The position numbers and the translations under genes are program-made. The notes beneath the pieces are model-generated. The model did not search any database, had not been told where the DNA came from, and worked only from the letters and a program-made list of their open reading frames with translations. From Vibrionales bacterium SWAT-3 (GTDB lineage Bacteria; Pseudomonadota; Gammaproteobacteria; Enterobacterales; Vibrionaceae), in contig AAZW01000015.1 of the NCBI GenBank assembly GCA_000169995.1, positions 39,146 through 103,145 of the forward strand: a stretch of DNA of 64,000 bases, in the 5' to 3' direction. This document shows positions 39,501 to 47,190 of this stretch, in pieces. Numbering within the stretch: position 1 is the first letter of the stretch; the number at the start of each line of letters is the position of its first letter.

Positions 39501-40621
39501 TAATTTTGAGCCTCCTCCCATGCGCTGCCTTGAAAGTCGTGACTCCACTTAGTCGCCGAGGCGTAGTTCCCTTGTCCTTGGTTGATTCCGCAATAAAGCC
39601 CATCGTCAAGGTAGCACATGTCACTGAGACCATCTCGGTTGATATCACCCGCAACAAACCCTTTAAATTCATCGAGAGAGTACAGTGTTTTTTGCTCAGG
39701 CTCTCCCTCTGCGTATGGGTTACTTTCCCATTCAAAAGTGTGCGCAGGCATGCAATCGCCACCAGAGCCGCACACTCGCAGACTCTCCATTCGACTGAAT
39801 TCAACGCCTTGAGAATTGACTTCACCGTATGTAAATTCAATGCGGCGAAGCCCGTGGCCACCGCGGTTAATTTGAATATTGTCGAGCTTTTGTCCCAGTG
39901 TCTGCTTGTGACCAAAACGATAGGCAGTCAGCACGTCAGGTCGGCTGGTATAGTTAAAAGCAAGGTTCACATCGGCATATTGAATATTATCGAGGTAGCG
40001 CTGACCTTGGTGAGTGCGATAGCGAAAGTCGATACCATTTTCAAATCTGTCGGATTGTCTTGAGATGAACCATTCAAGGCCATGACCATCAACAGCCAAT
40101 TGAGCATCCTCTCTTGAGCCATAACGCGTCACGTAACCATCAGACGAATAAACAGTCCAGCTTTCTGGTCCAGAAGATAATTGACCGTTTGCGACAATCT
40201 TGGTCTGCCATCCCCCTTTCGTTCGATATTCGCTCCCCCTTTGGCCTTCGCTACCAGACACTAAAAAGAGACGCTGACCGTCTAAGCAATACACATCGGT
40301 CTCATCAAATCGTATCCCACTATTGATGCCATCGTCTTGTTCGTTACGACTACACCGAGTAATGCTCGACAGGCCATTCAAGGTCATTCCAAGCCCTAAC
40401 GGACCATTGGCGGAGCCTTGCTGATATTGAACCGATAACGCGGGCACTAAGTCGTTGACGCCACTAGGCAGTTGCAAATCAACTTGATACCCAGATTTAC
40501 CTTGAGAAACCAGCGCGCGTCCACTGAGCTCGCCAACCGAAGCGGCAACCGTCGGCAATGAGACGCTAACCAACATAAGTAATGCAGCGCTCACTTTCAT
40601 GACACTCATCGTTTTCATCAT
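33587..40621 (-). CDS. giant SpvB / VCBS / Rhs-repeat protein
   Basis: This 2344-aa protein has a Sec signal peptide (first 26 residues, ending VAAS). An SpvB-type N-terminal domain follows (about 30-300; it includes GLGMTLNGLSSITRCSR). VCBS/FG-GAP repeats at about 320-760 each carry Asp-rich Ca-binding motifs such as DINRDGLSDMCYLDDG and DANNDGLADVC. Rhs/YD repeats run from about 1000. A long helical insert lies at about 1417-1660, then more YD repeats. The Rhs core ends with SYNRYAYVYNNPLKYTDPTG at about 2002-2021. A variable 320-aa C-terminal domain follows, Gly/Ala rich and hydrophobic at first. TcB/Rhs proteins form shells around a toxic C-terminus. The C-terminus here matches no toxin I know. 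It is encoded with an Lnt-like enzyme and small membrane proteins. Confidence 0.9.
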   Translation of the reverse strand: MMKTMSVMKVSAALLMLVSVSLPTVAASVGELSGRALVSQGKSGYQVDLQLPSGVNDLVPALSVQYQQGSANGPLGLGMTLNGLSSITRCSRNEQDDGINSGIRFDETDVYCLDGQRLFLVSGSEGQRGSEYRTKGGWQTKIVANGQLSSGPESWTVYSSDGYVTRYGSREDAQLAVDGHGLEWFISRQSDRFENGIDFRYRTHQGQRYLDNIQYADVNLAFNYTSRPDVLTAYRFGHKQTLGQKLDNIQINRGGHGLRRIEFTYGEVNSQGVEFSRMESLRVCGSGGDCMPAHTFEWESNPYAEGEPEQKTLYSLDEFKGFVAGDINRDGLSDMCYLDDGLYCGINQGQGNYASATKWSHDFQGSAWEEAQNYASLSLLDINEDSFQDLCAFNETGFFCALNNQGRSFDSGRYWSRNYTIDDAVRLLDANNDGLADVCRVESNRVVCANNTGRGLSADYVLMDQGYPLEKTYQSISFGVGSVDFDPVNLPQSQFIDINQDGFADLCGVKRDGHFYCALGQKSGGNTLSFQVAQRWASQLPIGLKNTTSQSPNSNTHEQDVKVVEQLQRTMNLVDVTGDGLAELCYRQGNDFVCHQNTGQGFDAAKTWLTLGQDHFRIDTGNENNVSQVEASIMLSDRNNDGLSDLCYIAGERVYCAYGDGKQFNSPTVLATLNADLDLLKDKMSFSGNKIQKFFGIKTTIYSMAVNNVYGPFKKGVDANGDGLIGDCYRSIDGLTCLSYEFQPLALLKSVTSGLGVKSEFEYGLTGNASVFQRAQAPSGLISLEPNFKVVKALKRSNGIGGMNRTEYFYKGYHAHPDKGLLGFGEIQAQDLASHTLTSTVTGYRSDWTPYVERTQTRINNQKISQSEFDYREETSPIAGQSWPQMIESRQSAWDTSGNLLTHTVTQYQGYDALNFPDTITRTVEDGNGERFVEKTTTRYQHDTQRWLIGKPLDVSVTKSNGHDSQTRNTTFSYDANTGALVEQTVEPGHALSLTTQFDYNASGFRTLERTTGSGETRQSTTLYDALGRVIKHTNALGHFVTTTYNNSCGLPDTVTDANGLVTRFAYDDYCREIKKTLPDGNWVEQVYEWSDGADAGLDQHGLTLGDRSVFMVTTQTSQGGLSTTYFDRLGREVRTKQLNGDGKTVMVDKAYDTRGLLVGETVPYFEGYFAGDTTYWLQTTYDGLGRPTTQTQPTEDVGDLVATTRYQGLTATITGPGTFEKVEQTNGLGQTVQIVENSQSTLRYTYDAVGNLTQTDANGLVTELSYDQLGYKTKMIDPAMGTWTYGHNAWGELVWQQDAKGQRTTFSYDALGRKINETRPDEINQWQYDQSLKGGLDASSSDSSQRRYTYDALGRTQSMTLSIDGSEYTTYYEYNEEGRLSRVTFPSGMNLDKDYDVNGLLKRMSIPYSDIWDSQYLQIEEALKATSERIVELEMQAYELEKSAQFYIEESERLRQAAAQLFARSNSYQNSANKLRASASSLFRSANINANRAASYRRSAQYYWRVLGNRVFSHYKTQNGYAYYKYDRCTKKDWKGNCKRKEYFTTKVPLWMVQTRRCFTGKLASLGCYNGARVSINLTQVYNQWANHYQAIANRQRAQAYQKRSQANHYQAASDNAERRAKELIAQAQQNAALARQETDLLSNLTDELDDLVVAEAELQEILDQRLDDDTAEIVWVATSRDNFGRIGGELFGNGMLTRRDIDRSRGTVQRITTGMGDNYLRDIHYTYDERGNVLSKVSAIRNEQESYQYDDFDRLTQWHYSDNRSVAQVERDYRYDVYGNLTYKTGQGQFDVKSNGQLVGDYTYDANGNMVSGRGRTIAWNSFNKAKHINDNGAVAQYEYGSERERVKQMSDGVTTYYISPEYQLEVSTNADGKAVTTMRHRFMADNQAVAEHVKTLIGSEKQIDRTAYFHRDALGTADLITDPNGQVQIERGYTPFGELLASAELQATPMFTNAEMRGFTGHENVGNSSGLINMNARLYDPAIGRFLSADTFVPEPSFSQSYNRYAYVYNNPLKYTDPTGHWVWWAAAMAFFVVSQTFENPAIQMAGMVVGAIAMGYAASGLYAGLQPVAQAAASGATVSFSTTYITTGDFGDSMQAGVLGGLSAGVTYGVAHGAAGGTSPFGAALPVAHGVVQGGFHELQGGSFKQGFISGVIGKLGGSVVHDNDRTLSFQEAGGMIIVSGTAAAASGANSRDAVMRSAMSVITVYLYNDIARMKEMNRRSGPTTFKDVRNGVSNIASTSDKVATVCLISGNIPCATVFGSTSIAASGTVLLMDIELNEANLADGAGFSNNAISGAILPKYAIETLPVQYELPTLIIFDAYGKVSGFLFSEAAENYGESK

Positions 40622-41151
40622 AACGACTCCTTATTATTGCCGAGGTTATTGAATCTTTTTTCAATATCAATCAGGTCAGTTTCTACGTCGACCACTTGCT
40701 GTTCAATGACTTGTATCGTGGGTGAAACGGCGTCTGGCGTTAAAAGCATAGGGTCATAATTCAACACAATGCCTTCACTCTCTAACTCAGACAAAATGAC
40801 ACTGGCCCTTGCCAAAACCAATTCCGGAGACTCCTCCATTGATTGCGCTTCGACCGTGTCTTGGTCTAACCTCACTTTTTCATCGGCAATGTCTTGATTA
40901 AGCGTCTCCAGCTCTGACAACATCTGAGCTTCAATGCGTTCACTTTGAGATTCAAATGACTGTTGTGACGCTACTTGTTGGTCTTCAAATTCAGTGGGCA
41001 GATGATTATTAGAGCTCCGCCCTGAGTCTACTGGGGGCGCAGAATGACCGATGCGTTGAGTTTGAGTTGAATTATCGTAATTAAGAGCAATAACGCTTAC
41101 TACGAGCGTCAGGGCGATAAGCACCCCAATCGTTAGCCAACGATATACCAT
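40618..41151 (-). CDS. membrane-anchored coiled-coil protein of the SpvB/Rhs operon
   Basis: This 177-aa protein has one N-terminal membrane segment (residues 4-23, LTIGVLIALTLVVSVIAL). A Ser/Gln-rich linker follows, then an acidic helical region of coiled-coil type (about residues 75-175). The topology would place the coiled coil in the periplasm. The gene overlaps the start of the 2344-aa gene by 4 bases and follows the Lnt-like gene after 32 bases. No family is recognised. It could tether or chaperone the large protein, whose own helical insert is also coiled-coil-like; that is inference. Confidence 0.65.
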   Translation of the reverse strand: MVYRWLTIGVLIALTLVVSVIALNYDNSTQTQRIGHSAPPVDSGRSSNNHLPTEFEDQQVASQQSFESQSERIEAQMLSELETLNQDIADEKVRLDQDTVEAQSMEESPELVLARASVILSELESEGIVLNYDPMLLTPDAVSPTIQVIEQQVVDVETDLIDIEKRFNNLGNNKESL

Positions 41152-41183
41152 GACGTATCCTTGTATTATTCGTATTATTCGTA

Positions 41184-42695
41184 TTATCGCGCTCTAAATA
41201 GGCGCTTCTGAGTAAGAGAATTTGTGTTAATAGGATGCCTTCGATTAACAAGGTGAATGAGCAGAAGTACGCCACCAGAAAGCCACAATAGCCACTGATG
41301 TCCATACTGCGTGTAAAGCGTTTGGCGCGCATTCAAAGGCACCAAGACATCCATCACCTGCGTTGCTTGGTTATCCACTTGACGAAGAACCGCCCCATCA
41401 GGGCCAATTAAGCTGGTTTTTCCTTGATTGGTGGCATAGACGACAGACTTGCCCACTTCAGCCGCCCTAATACGACTAAGCTTCAATAAGAATTGTTTCA
41501 CCCAAGGGGTATGAGTCCACTCAACATCACTTAATAAAAAGGCGACGTTGCCAGCGTCCAATTTAGAGGTAAAAACATCGGAATAGAGCGCCTCGTAGCA
41601 TACGGCTAACACCGCCTTGAGCGGCCCAATGCTATGGACGGTACTCGTATTGGGGACGACCTGAATATCGCCACCTCGAGAAAGTGTCACTTGCTCAATC
41701 CAATCGATGAACCAAGCGGGTCGATATTCACCAAAAGGAACTAATCGTTGTTTAAAGTAAATCGGTGAGGGTTGTTGATCACTTCGGTAAATCACATTCT
41801 GTAAATGTTGACCGTTTCTAGCTTGTCCGCCCCACACCACCACAACACTCTTTTGTTCCAGCTTGTCTAAACTGTCCTTCACGAATGGCTGTATCTCTTC
41901 ATAAGGTAAGGACATAGAGGATTCTGGCCACACAACGATATCGGCCTTAGGGGCTTGTAGAGATAGGGAGACGTAACGTTGGATGCGCTCAATAACATCG
42001 TTCTTAGAAAGCTTGTGCGGCCCCGTGAAGTTACTATGTAAAATACGAACAGAAGTATTCGATTGACTTTGCTCAGAGAACTGGGGCAATAAGAGCGCCT
42101 GATTAACCCCCCAGAAACTCATCAATATCGTTGCGAACAGCGTAAAAGACTTAAGACGACTTGATTTATTACATATCAGCCAAGCAAATGAGCTAGCCAA
42201 TAGGTAAACAAGAAAGCTCCCACCCAATGCGCCAATAACACTTAGCCAACCGGAAAACCCAACATCTAGCAACAAGAGCCCTGGGTGTAACCAAGCAAAA
42301 GAAAAGACTGTATGCTCTCTTAATATATCAAGAGATGCCAAAACAAAAGGAAGCGCTATGAGCGTGCGAGAAGCAGTCAGAGTGACTAAAAGACAAGGGA
42401 TAATGAGAAAACTGGATGATAGAATAATGACTAGAAGAGGCCAAAGCCCCCACCGAATCCAACTTGCATCCCCATACTCTTGAGCCAAATAACCATTTAC
42501 CCAAAATAAGCTGGTCGTGTAATAAGCAACACCAAATAGGAACCAAAGTGCGCTTTTAGAACGAACGGTTTTTAAGTTAACATAAACGACAAAGGCCAAT
42601 GCAAAGGCCGCCACCGAGACACCAACTCCAAAAGAATCGACTCGATAAGACATTGCACTTAAAGCACCAGCAATCCCCCCAAATAAGGCTACCAC
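41184..42695 (-). CDS. Lnt-like apolipoprotein N-acyltransferase
   Basis: This 503-aa inner-membrane protein has six or so N-terminal membrane segments and a C-terminal nitrilase (CN-hydrolase) domain. The catalytic triad is visible: Glu in VVWPESS near residue 255, Lys in YFKQRLVPFGEYRP near residue 315, and Cys in VCYEALYSD near residue 363. E. coli Lnt has Glu267, Lys335 and Cys387 in 512 aa, so length and spacing agree. Lnt adds the third acyl chain to lipoproteins. The start is GTG; a later ATG is possible. As the first gene of the SpvB/Rhs operon, which also encodes a lipoprotein, it is probably a dedicated paralogue. The housekeeping copy should be elsewhere. Confidence 0.9.
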   Translation of the reverse strand: MVALFGGIAGALSAMSYRVDSFGVGVSVAAFALAFVVYVNLKTVRSKSALWFLFGVAYYTTSLFWVNGYLAQEYGDASWIRWGLWPLLVIILSSSFLIIPCLLVTLTASRTLIALPFVLASLDILREHTVFSFAWLHPGLLLLDVGFSGWLSVIGALGGSFLVYLLASSFAWLICNKSSRLKSFTLFATILMSFWGVNQALLLPQFSEQSQSNTSVRILHSNFTGPHKLSKNDVIERIQRYVSLSLQAPKADIVVWPESSMSLPYEEIQPFVKDSLDKLEQKSVVVVWGGQARNGQHLQNVIYRSDQQPSPIYFKQRLVPFGEYRPAWFIDWIEQVTLSRGGDIQVVPNTSTVHSIGPLKAVLAVCYEALYSDVFTSKLDAGNVAFLLSDVEWTHTPWVKQFLLKLSRIRAAEVGKSVVYATNQGKTSLIGPDGAVLRQVDNQATQVMDVLVPLNARQTLYTQYGHQWLLWLSGGVLLLIHLVNRRHPINTNSLTQKRLFRAR

Positions 42696-43262
42696 GCAAT
42701 AGAGAATTCAATACTAAGAACCCGTAAAATAAAAGTTATAATGTCAAAACTTCTAACATAGAGATAATCCTCCTATTATTAAATAATGTTAAATAAGGTT
42801 TACGTTTAACTACTTTTGAGGGTTAAAATATGGAGTGGTGGGGAATTTTATCGAAAGTATTTATTAGAAGGCGACATACGGAATAATCCACATATCCTTA
42901 TTATAATTAAGGTTAGGCAGCCGATTGCTGGTTCTGTTTAAGAGCGCATGAACCTACCTTCTTGAAGGGACCCAAAAAACTCCAGCTCCGTAAAATACGT
43001 TTATCTTTAAATAACAAATCAGTATGATTTCATTTTCCACTCAGCATTGATTAATATCTACGCTTTAATTTTGAATATTTTACTCACTACGATTAAACGT
43101 AAAAACCCCTCCCAGCCTTATCTTTCAAGAGCTTACACCTGAACTTTGGAGTCCAGGCTATTGGTATTTGCACACCATTGACGAACTTCTGTAATCACCC
43201 ATGTGATTGTTCCTCTTACTTGTGGTGAAGGTTACTTCTAACAAAGACTGAAATCAAACTCA
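42696..43262. other. AT-rich region upstream of the SpvB/Rhs operon
   Basis: Nearly 570 bases without a convincing gene, and the gap continues to the LysE gene at 43518. It must hold the promoter of the Lnt-first operon on the minus strand. No operator-like palindrome stands out. Confidence 0.4.
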
Positions 43263-43306
43263 CCCAAAAACCCACTTCATATCTAAACCATTCAACCTCC
43301 CCATCG
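43263..43306 (-). repeat. remnant of the integrase 3' end
   Basis: This 44-base stretch matches the last codons of the downstream-acting integrase (44663-44706) at all but about three positions, including the part encoding the tail FRYEVDFWEW and its stop region. Only this fragment is present. It suggests that the LysE and IS-remnant segment between the two copies arrived by an integrase-linked insertion or duplication. Confidence 0.6.
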
Positions 43307-43517
43307 AATTCAGGAAGTTGGCCAAACAAAAATAAACACAAATTTAAATTATTATTTATACATAAATTAAATTTAAATAATAAACTACCGAGGCATAATA
43401 CAAAATATTAATCGTATGTAATCTTTTTAAATTCGAGTAGCGTCATCATCCCTAACAAACAGAGCATTACATCCTTTCTATTTTCAATAGGTTTTTCATA
43501 TTACGGATAACAAATAT

Positions 43518-44135
43518 ATGGACTATTTACTATTTTTTACAATTTGTATAGCTGCTACTTTTTCCCCGGGGCCAGCGGTGTTATTGACTGTAAAAAATTC
43601 AACCGTGTATGGGGTTGAGCGAGCGGTCTCAGGAATTCTTGGAAATATTGCGGCTATGATAACAATGGCTGGCTTGTCGGCTACAGGTTTAGGTGCTCTT
43701 CTTTTGGCATCTGAATCATTGTTCCTATTTATTAAAATGGTTGGCGGGATATATCTAGTTTTTCTTGGAATAAAGACATGGAGCTCAAACAAACATACTT
43801 TCGAAAATTATGAACCCCAAGTTAACGAAAATAACAGAAAGATATTGTTTATTGAAGCGTATCTGGTTGGTGTAACTAACCCAAAGGCTATCGTGTTTTA
43901 TTCAGCCTTATTTCCTCAGTTTATCGAAGTTGAACATTCCATCATTCCGCAATTTATCTTGCTTACACTCACCTTTACATCGTCGTCATTCCTAGCACTT
44001 TTGACATACGCGTTAGTAACAAAGAAGCTTAAGTTTTTGCTTATAAAGGAAAAGGTTAGAGCGACATTGAATAAGGTGACTGGAGGGATATTTATTGGAT
44101 TTGGCTTGTCTTTGATTATTAGCAACAAGACATAG
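43518..44135 (+). CDS. LysE/RhtB-family amino-acid exporter
   Basis: This 205-aa inner-membrane protein has about six membrane segments. ATFSPGPAVLLTVKNS near residues 12-27 and VGVTNPKAIVFYSALFPQF near residues 115-133 are the two family signatures. Members export amino acids or homoserine lactones; the substrate is unknown here. The gene stands alone between the integrase 3'-end remnant and an IS remnant, so it is probably mobile cargo. Confidence 0.9.
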   Translation: MDYLLFFTICIAATFSPGPAVLLTVKNSTVYGVERAVSGILGNIAAMITMAGLSATGLGALLLASESLFLFIKMVGGIYLVFLGIKTWSSNKHTFENYEPQVNENNRKILFIEAYLVGVTNPKAIVFYSALFPQFIEVEHSIIPQFILLTLTFTSSSFLALLTYALVTKKLKFLLIKEKVRATLNKVTGGIFIGFGLSLIISNKT

Positions 44136-44179
44136 AAGTTGTTTTTATTAATGACTTCAACGCTACATGGACGACCGCT

Positions 44180-44396
44180 GGCTTTGTTGCGCAATTAAAT
44201 TTAGAGATAGAGCTACCCCGCTTCGTATATTTCTTAGTCAATACGACAATTTTCAGGCATACCTAACCCAGTAAGTTTGTTCAACGCTTTTATCATCGCG
44301 TAAGTTTCACCCACCTGTGCATTGAAATTCCTTAAGCTCAATCGTCCTCCTAGCAACTGTTTAACTCGATATTTAGGTTAGCCCATGTACCGTTAA
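44180..44396. mobile_element. rearranged remnant of an IS5/IS903-type element
   Basis: 44180-44371 is similar, with many mismatches, to the left end of the element at 29224, beginning GGCTTTGTTGCGCAATT. It then continues with 44363-44396, which is an exact 34-base reverse complement of 29937-29970. The junction shares AACTCGAT. So an old copy lost its middle and right end by an inversion-deletion at a short homology. No transposase is left. Confidence 0.85.
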
Positions 44397-44654
44397 AATC
44401 CGAGAGCAACATGGTTATATGGGCCTATTTCCCGAATTTATCGATTTGCAATCAGTTTATGACTCAGAAATTGCGATGATATTTGCAATTCCACCGTTTT
44501 CTGTGGGCGGTTTTTAGCAATCAATGGAGTTTTACTTACAACAATGGCCTTACCTCGTTGACTGCTCTTACAACGTAAAATTAGAACAGATTTGCTTAAA
44601 ACCTGCTCTATGCTTTATTTTGATGTATTTTATTTTCTGCCTACAAAATTTTCA

Positions 44655-45959
44655 TCACCATTCCCAAAAATCCACTTCATATCTAAACCGTTCAACCTCC
44701 TCATCGGTCAGTTCCGGTATTACTTTGATAGGTCTTCCTCTGCGTTTAGGGGGAGATTTCGTCGGCTTAGGTTTGGAGGCTCTCACTTTTCGAGTTTTAG
44801 GGTTATTCACAAGCTGGCCTGATAATATTCCACTAATAACTTCCCCTATCGCCTCAGCAGATTGTGAGACCTGCGCATCATCCACATGAGCATAACGAAG
44901 CGTGGATGAAATACGCGTGTGACCCAACAGTTTCGACACCATTGGGATAGGATACCCCTCTAACACCGCATAACTGGCAAAGGTATGACGCAAATCGTGA
45001 ATGCGAACATCCTCGATATGGGCTAAGGCTCGCACCTGTTGCCAGACCATACTAACCTTAGTCGACCGACTCACAAAACGACGCAAGGGCGTAAACACAT
45101 CATCGTGTGATTCGCTACGATGCGCCCCTACTTGCTGTGGTATGTCTGAAAGGAGTTGCTGCGCTTCCTTGCCCACATACACCACCTTCGCACCCGTTTT
45201 ACTGTCCGGCAAGTGCCACTCCCTGCCTTTAACAAAAGACCATTGCAGTCCTGTTACCTCTGAAATTCGACACCCCGTTAACAGCACCAGCTCTAGCACC
45301 TGACAACAGCACGCTTCCAGTTCACCTTGCTGGCTGACCACCGTTAATGCCTTATGTAATCGCGCTAACTCGTCCAAACTCAAAAAACGATTGAGCTTTC
45401 TTTTACGATTTTGCTTGAGGCCATCACAAGGATTGTCTATACAATAACCTTGTTTCACCGCATATTTGAAGATAGAACGAAGCACATCAAGATTACGATT
45501 AGCTGTCCCTGCGTAACTCTGACTCAATTCATCAAACCAACGATGCACATGACACGAATCAATACAGCTGACAGGAAAACGTCCAAACTCGGGTAACAAA
45601 TTTTTTTTTAAGGCGCTCGACGCAGTCCCTTGTGTACTCAGTTTCCATCCCTTGCAGACCTTATCCGCCCATTCTTCTTTCACCAACGCATCAAAGCGGA
45701 TCAACCGTATCGGTTTCGTCTCTTTGTCTAAAAAAGAGGCTTGTAAAGCGCGTACGTGTTGTCTCACTTTTTTTAGTGTCAGTTGCCCCACTGCCGCCAA
45801 CGTCTTATTGGGAATGGATAAATGAGTCACATAGAAACGACGACCATCGGTATAAACCCGAACCCCTAACGCTGGAACTTGAGTATCCCACACTGTATAC
45901 GTTCGAGTTTTTGAATTCAGTGATTGAATGACTTTAGAAGTGAATAACAGTGACTTCAT
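44655..45959 (-). CDS. tyrosine recombinase, second of a tandem pair
   Basis: This 434-aa phage-type integrase has an N-terminal arm-binding domain (SKTRTYTVWDTQVPALGVRV). The catalytic residues are in LLTGCRISEVTGLQW (Arg), IHDLRHTFASYAVLEG (His, Arg), GHTRISSTLRYAHVDD (His/Trp position and the Tyr). The C-terminal 60 residues form a Lys/Arg/Pro-rich tail. Its start overlaps the end of the first recombinase gene by 4 bases, so the two are co-translated. It should act with its partner on the ends of a mobile element. Confidence 0.93.
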   Translation of the reverse strand: MKSLLFTSKVIQSLNSKTRTYTVWDTQVPALGVRVYTDGRRFYVTHLSIPNKTLAAVGQLTLKKVRQHVRALQASFLDKETKPIRLIRFDALVKEEWADKVCKGWKLSTQGTASSALKKNLLPEFGRFPVSCIDSCHVHRWFDELSQSYAGTANRNLDVLRSIFKYAVKQGYCIDNPCDGLKQNRKRKLNRFLSLDELARLHKALTVVSQQGELEACCCQVLELVLLTGCRISEVTGLQWSFVKGREWHLPDSKTGAKVVYVGKEAQQLLSDIPQQVGAHRSESHDDVFTPLRRFVSRSTKVSMVWQQVRALAHIEDVRIHDLRHTFASYAVLEGYPIPMVSKLLGHTRISSTLRYAHVDDAQVSQSAEAIGEVISGILSGQLVNNPKTRKVRASKPKPTKSPPKRRGRPIKVIPELTDEEVERFRYEVDFWEW

Positions 45960-47083
45960 GAGCGCATCCCCTTAACGAGTACTCCCGACACATGAGAGGC
46001 CGCCTGACACACGTCATCACGTCCCAAATGCGCATACTTTAGCGTCGTTTCTGCTTCAGCATGTCCCAAAAGACGGCTCAGCACGATCAAGTTCACCTTC
46101 GACTGAATGGCAATACTGGCGTAGGTGTGACGTAAATCATGCAAGCGCACGCCTTCTAATCCGGCTAACTGGCGAGCCTGTCGCCAGAAGATACCCAACT
46201 GATTGGTTGATATGGGTTTAGTGTTACAAGGGGCAGGAAACAGGTAATGACTTTCTGATTGCCATGCATCAAGATAAGCCCTGACTTGTGAGCAAAGGTA
46301 AACCGTTTTCGCCCCCGTTTTACTGTCAAGTAAATGCCAGTGACCACCTCGGTACTCTTTCCATTGCAAGGTTCTTACTTCCGATGAGCGGCAACCTGTG
46401 TATATCAGCAGACGTATTATCATAACCTTAGCTGGGTTATCCCCCTCTAACGTGTCTAACACTCGCCAGAGCTGACGCAATTCATCTTTACTAAGATAGC
46501 GCTCCACCTCTCCTGCTTTATAGCGCTTGAAACCACGGCAAGGATTGGTATTTTTAGGACGATACTCCCACGCTTCACATTGCTGCATCATAACCGACAG
46601 CAACACTAACGCTTGGTTGGCTGAGCCTTTCACATGGCTTAACTGGGTAAACCATTGCTCGACATCACTTCGAACAATGGATTGTACTTCCCTATCTCCA
46701 AGGTAAGGGGCGATCTGAAGACGAAAGGCACTTTCGTTCTTTTTCAAAGTGTTCGGTTTCCAATGGCGAGGATAACGCTTGAAAAACTCTTGGCCGAAAG
46801 CCTGCAGCGTTATGGAGGGCAAGGTTTCCATTTTTGGGCTGCGCACTTGCTGAACAACCTGCAAGGCTTCTCGCCTTGCTTGACGTAAAGAGTAATCTAA
46901 CGCGCTACCTAACTTATGATTCCTCCTCAACCCGTTGTGCTGAAAACGAACGAAAAACACGCGCCTCCCTGACGGGTAGACTCGTAAATACAGCGTAGAC
47001 ACCTTGGTATCATAGTATTCTTGTGTGGTCGAAGTCGGTTTAACGTGCTCGACAAATCGCTGAGTAAGAGATATTTTTTTCAT
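45956..47083 (-). CDS. tyrosine recombinase, first of a tandem pair
   Basis: This 375-aa integrase has the same architecture as its neighbour but is clearly diverged from it. Catalytic segments are YTGCRSSEVRTLQWKEY, LHDLRHTYASIAIQSK and GHAEAETTLKYAHLGRDD. The start MKKISLTQRFVEHVKPT has CAGGAG upstream. It begins about 110 bases left of oriT-like site B and 15 bases from the second copy of the 14-bp repeat. Adjacent, overlapping integrase pairs occur in some integrative elements; what these two exchange is not known from sequence. Confidence 0.93.
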   Translation of the reverse strand: MKKISLTQRFVEHVKPTSTTQEYYDTKVSTLYLRVYPSGRRVFFVRFQHNGLRRNHKLGSALDYSLRQARREALQVVQQVRSPKMETLPSITLQAFGQEFFKRYPRHWKPNTLKKNESAFRLQIAPYLGDREVQSIVRSDVEQWFTQLSHVKGSANQALVLLSVMMQQCEAWEYRPKNTNPCRGFKRYKAGEVERYLSKDELRQLWRVLDTLEGDNPAKVMIIRLLIYTGCRSSEVRTLQWKEYRGGHWHLLDSKTGAKTVYLCSQVRAYLDAWQSESHYLFPAPCNTKPISTNQLGIFWRQARQLAGLEGVRLHDLRHTYASIAIQSKVNLIVLSRLLGHAEAETTLKYAHLGRDDVCQAASHVSGVLVKGMRS

Positions 47084-47097
47084 TTCAAGCTCCTGTT

Positions 47098-47111
47098 TAC
47101 AGGGGCACTTT
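47098..47111 (+). repeat. 14-bp direct repeat, copy 2 (TACAGGGGCACTTT)
   Basis: This is the exact match of 14975-14988 in the same orientation, lying just in front of the integrase genes. It overlaps a CCTGT/ACAGG inverted repeat (47092-47103). It is a candidate integrase core or attachment site. Chance cannot be excluded for a 14-mer. Confidence 0.3.
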
Positions 47112-47190
47112 TGAACCGTAGAACGCTATCAAGCATGCCGTAACACTAAAAAACAAAAACTTAATACCAATAAATTTCAATTAGTTACTA

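Noticed and set aside
39506..40063. 185-codon frame antisense to the SpvB/Rhs gene
   Set aside because: It lies opposite conserved SpvB and VCBS coding sequence. No ribosome site or domain is seen.
41151..41190. Short TATTATTCG repeat between two operon genes, considered as a CRISPR-like or slippage array
   Set aside because: There are only about two and a half units, with no spacers. At most it is a small slippage-prone spot in a gene gap. No CRISPR array was seen anywhere in the window.
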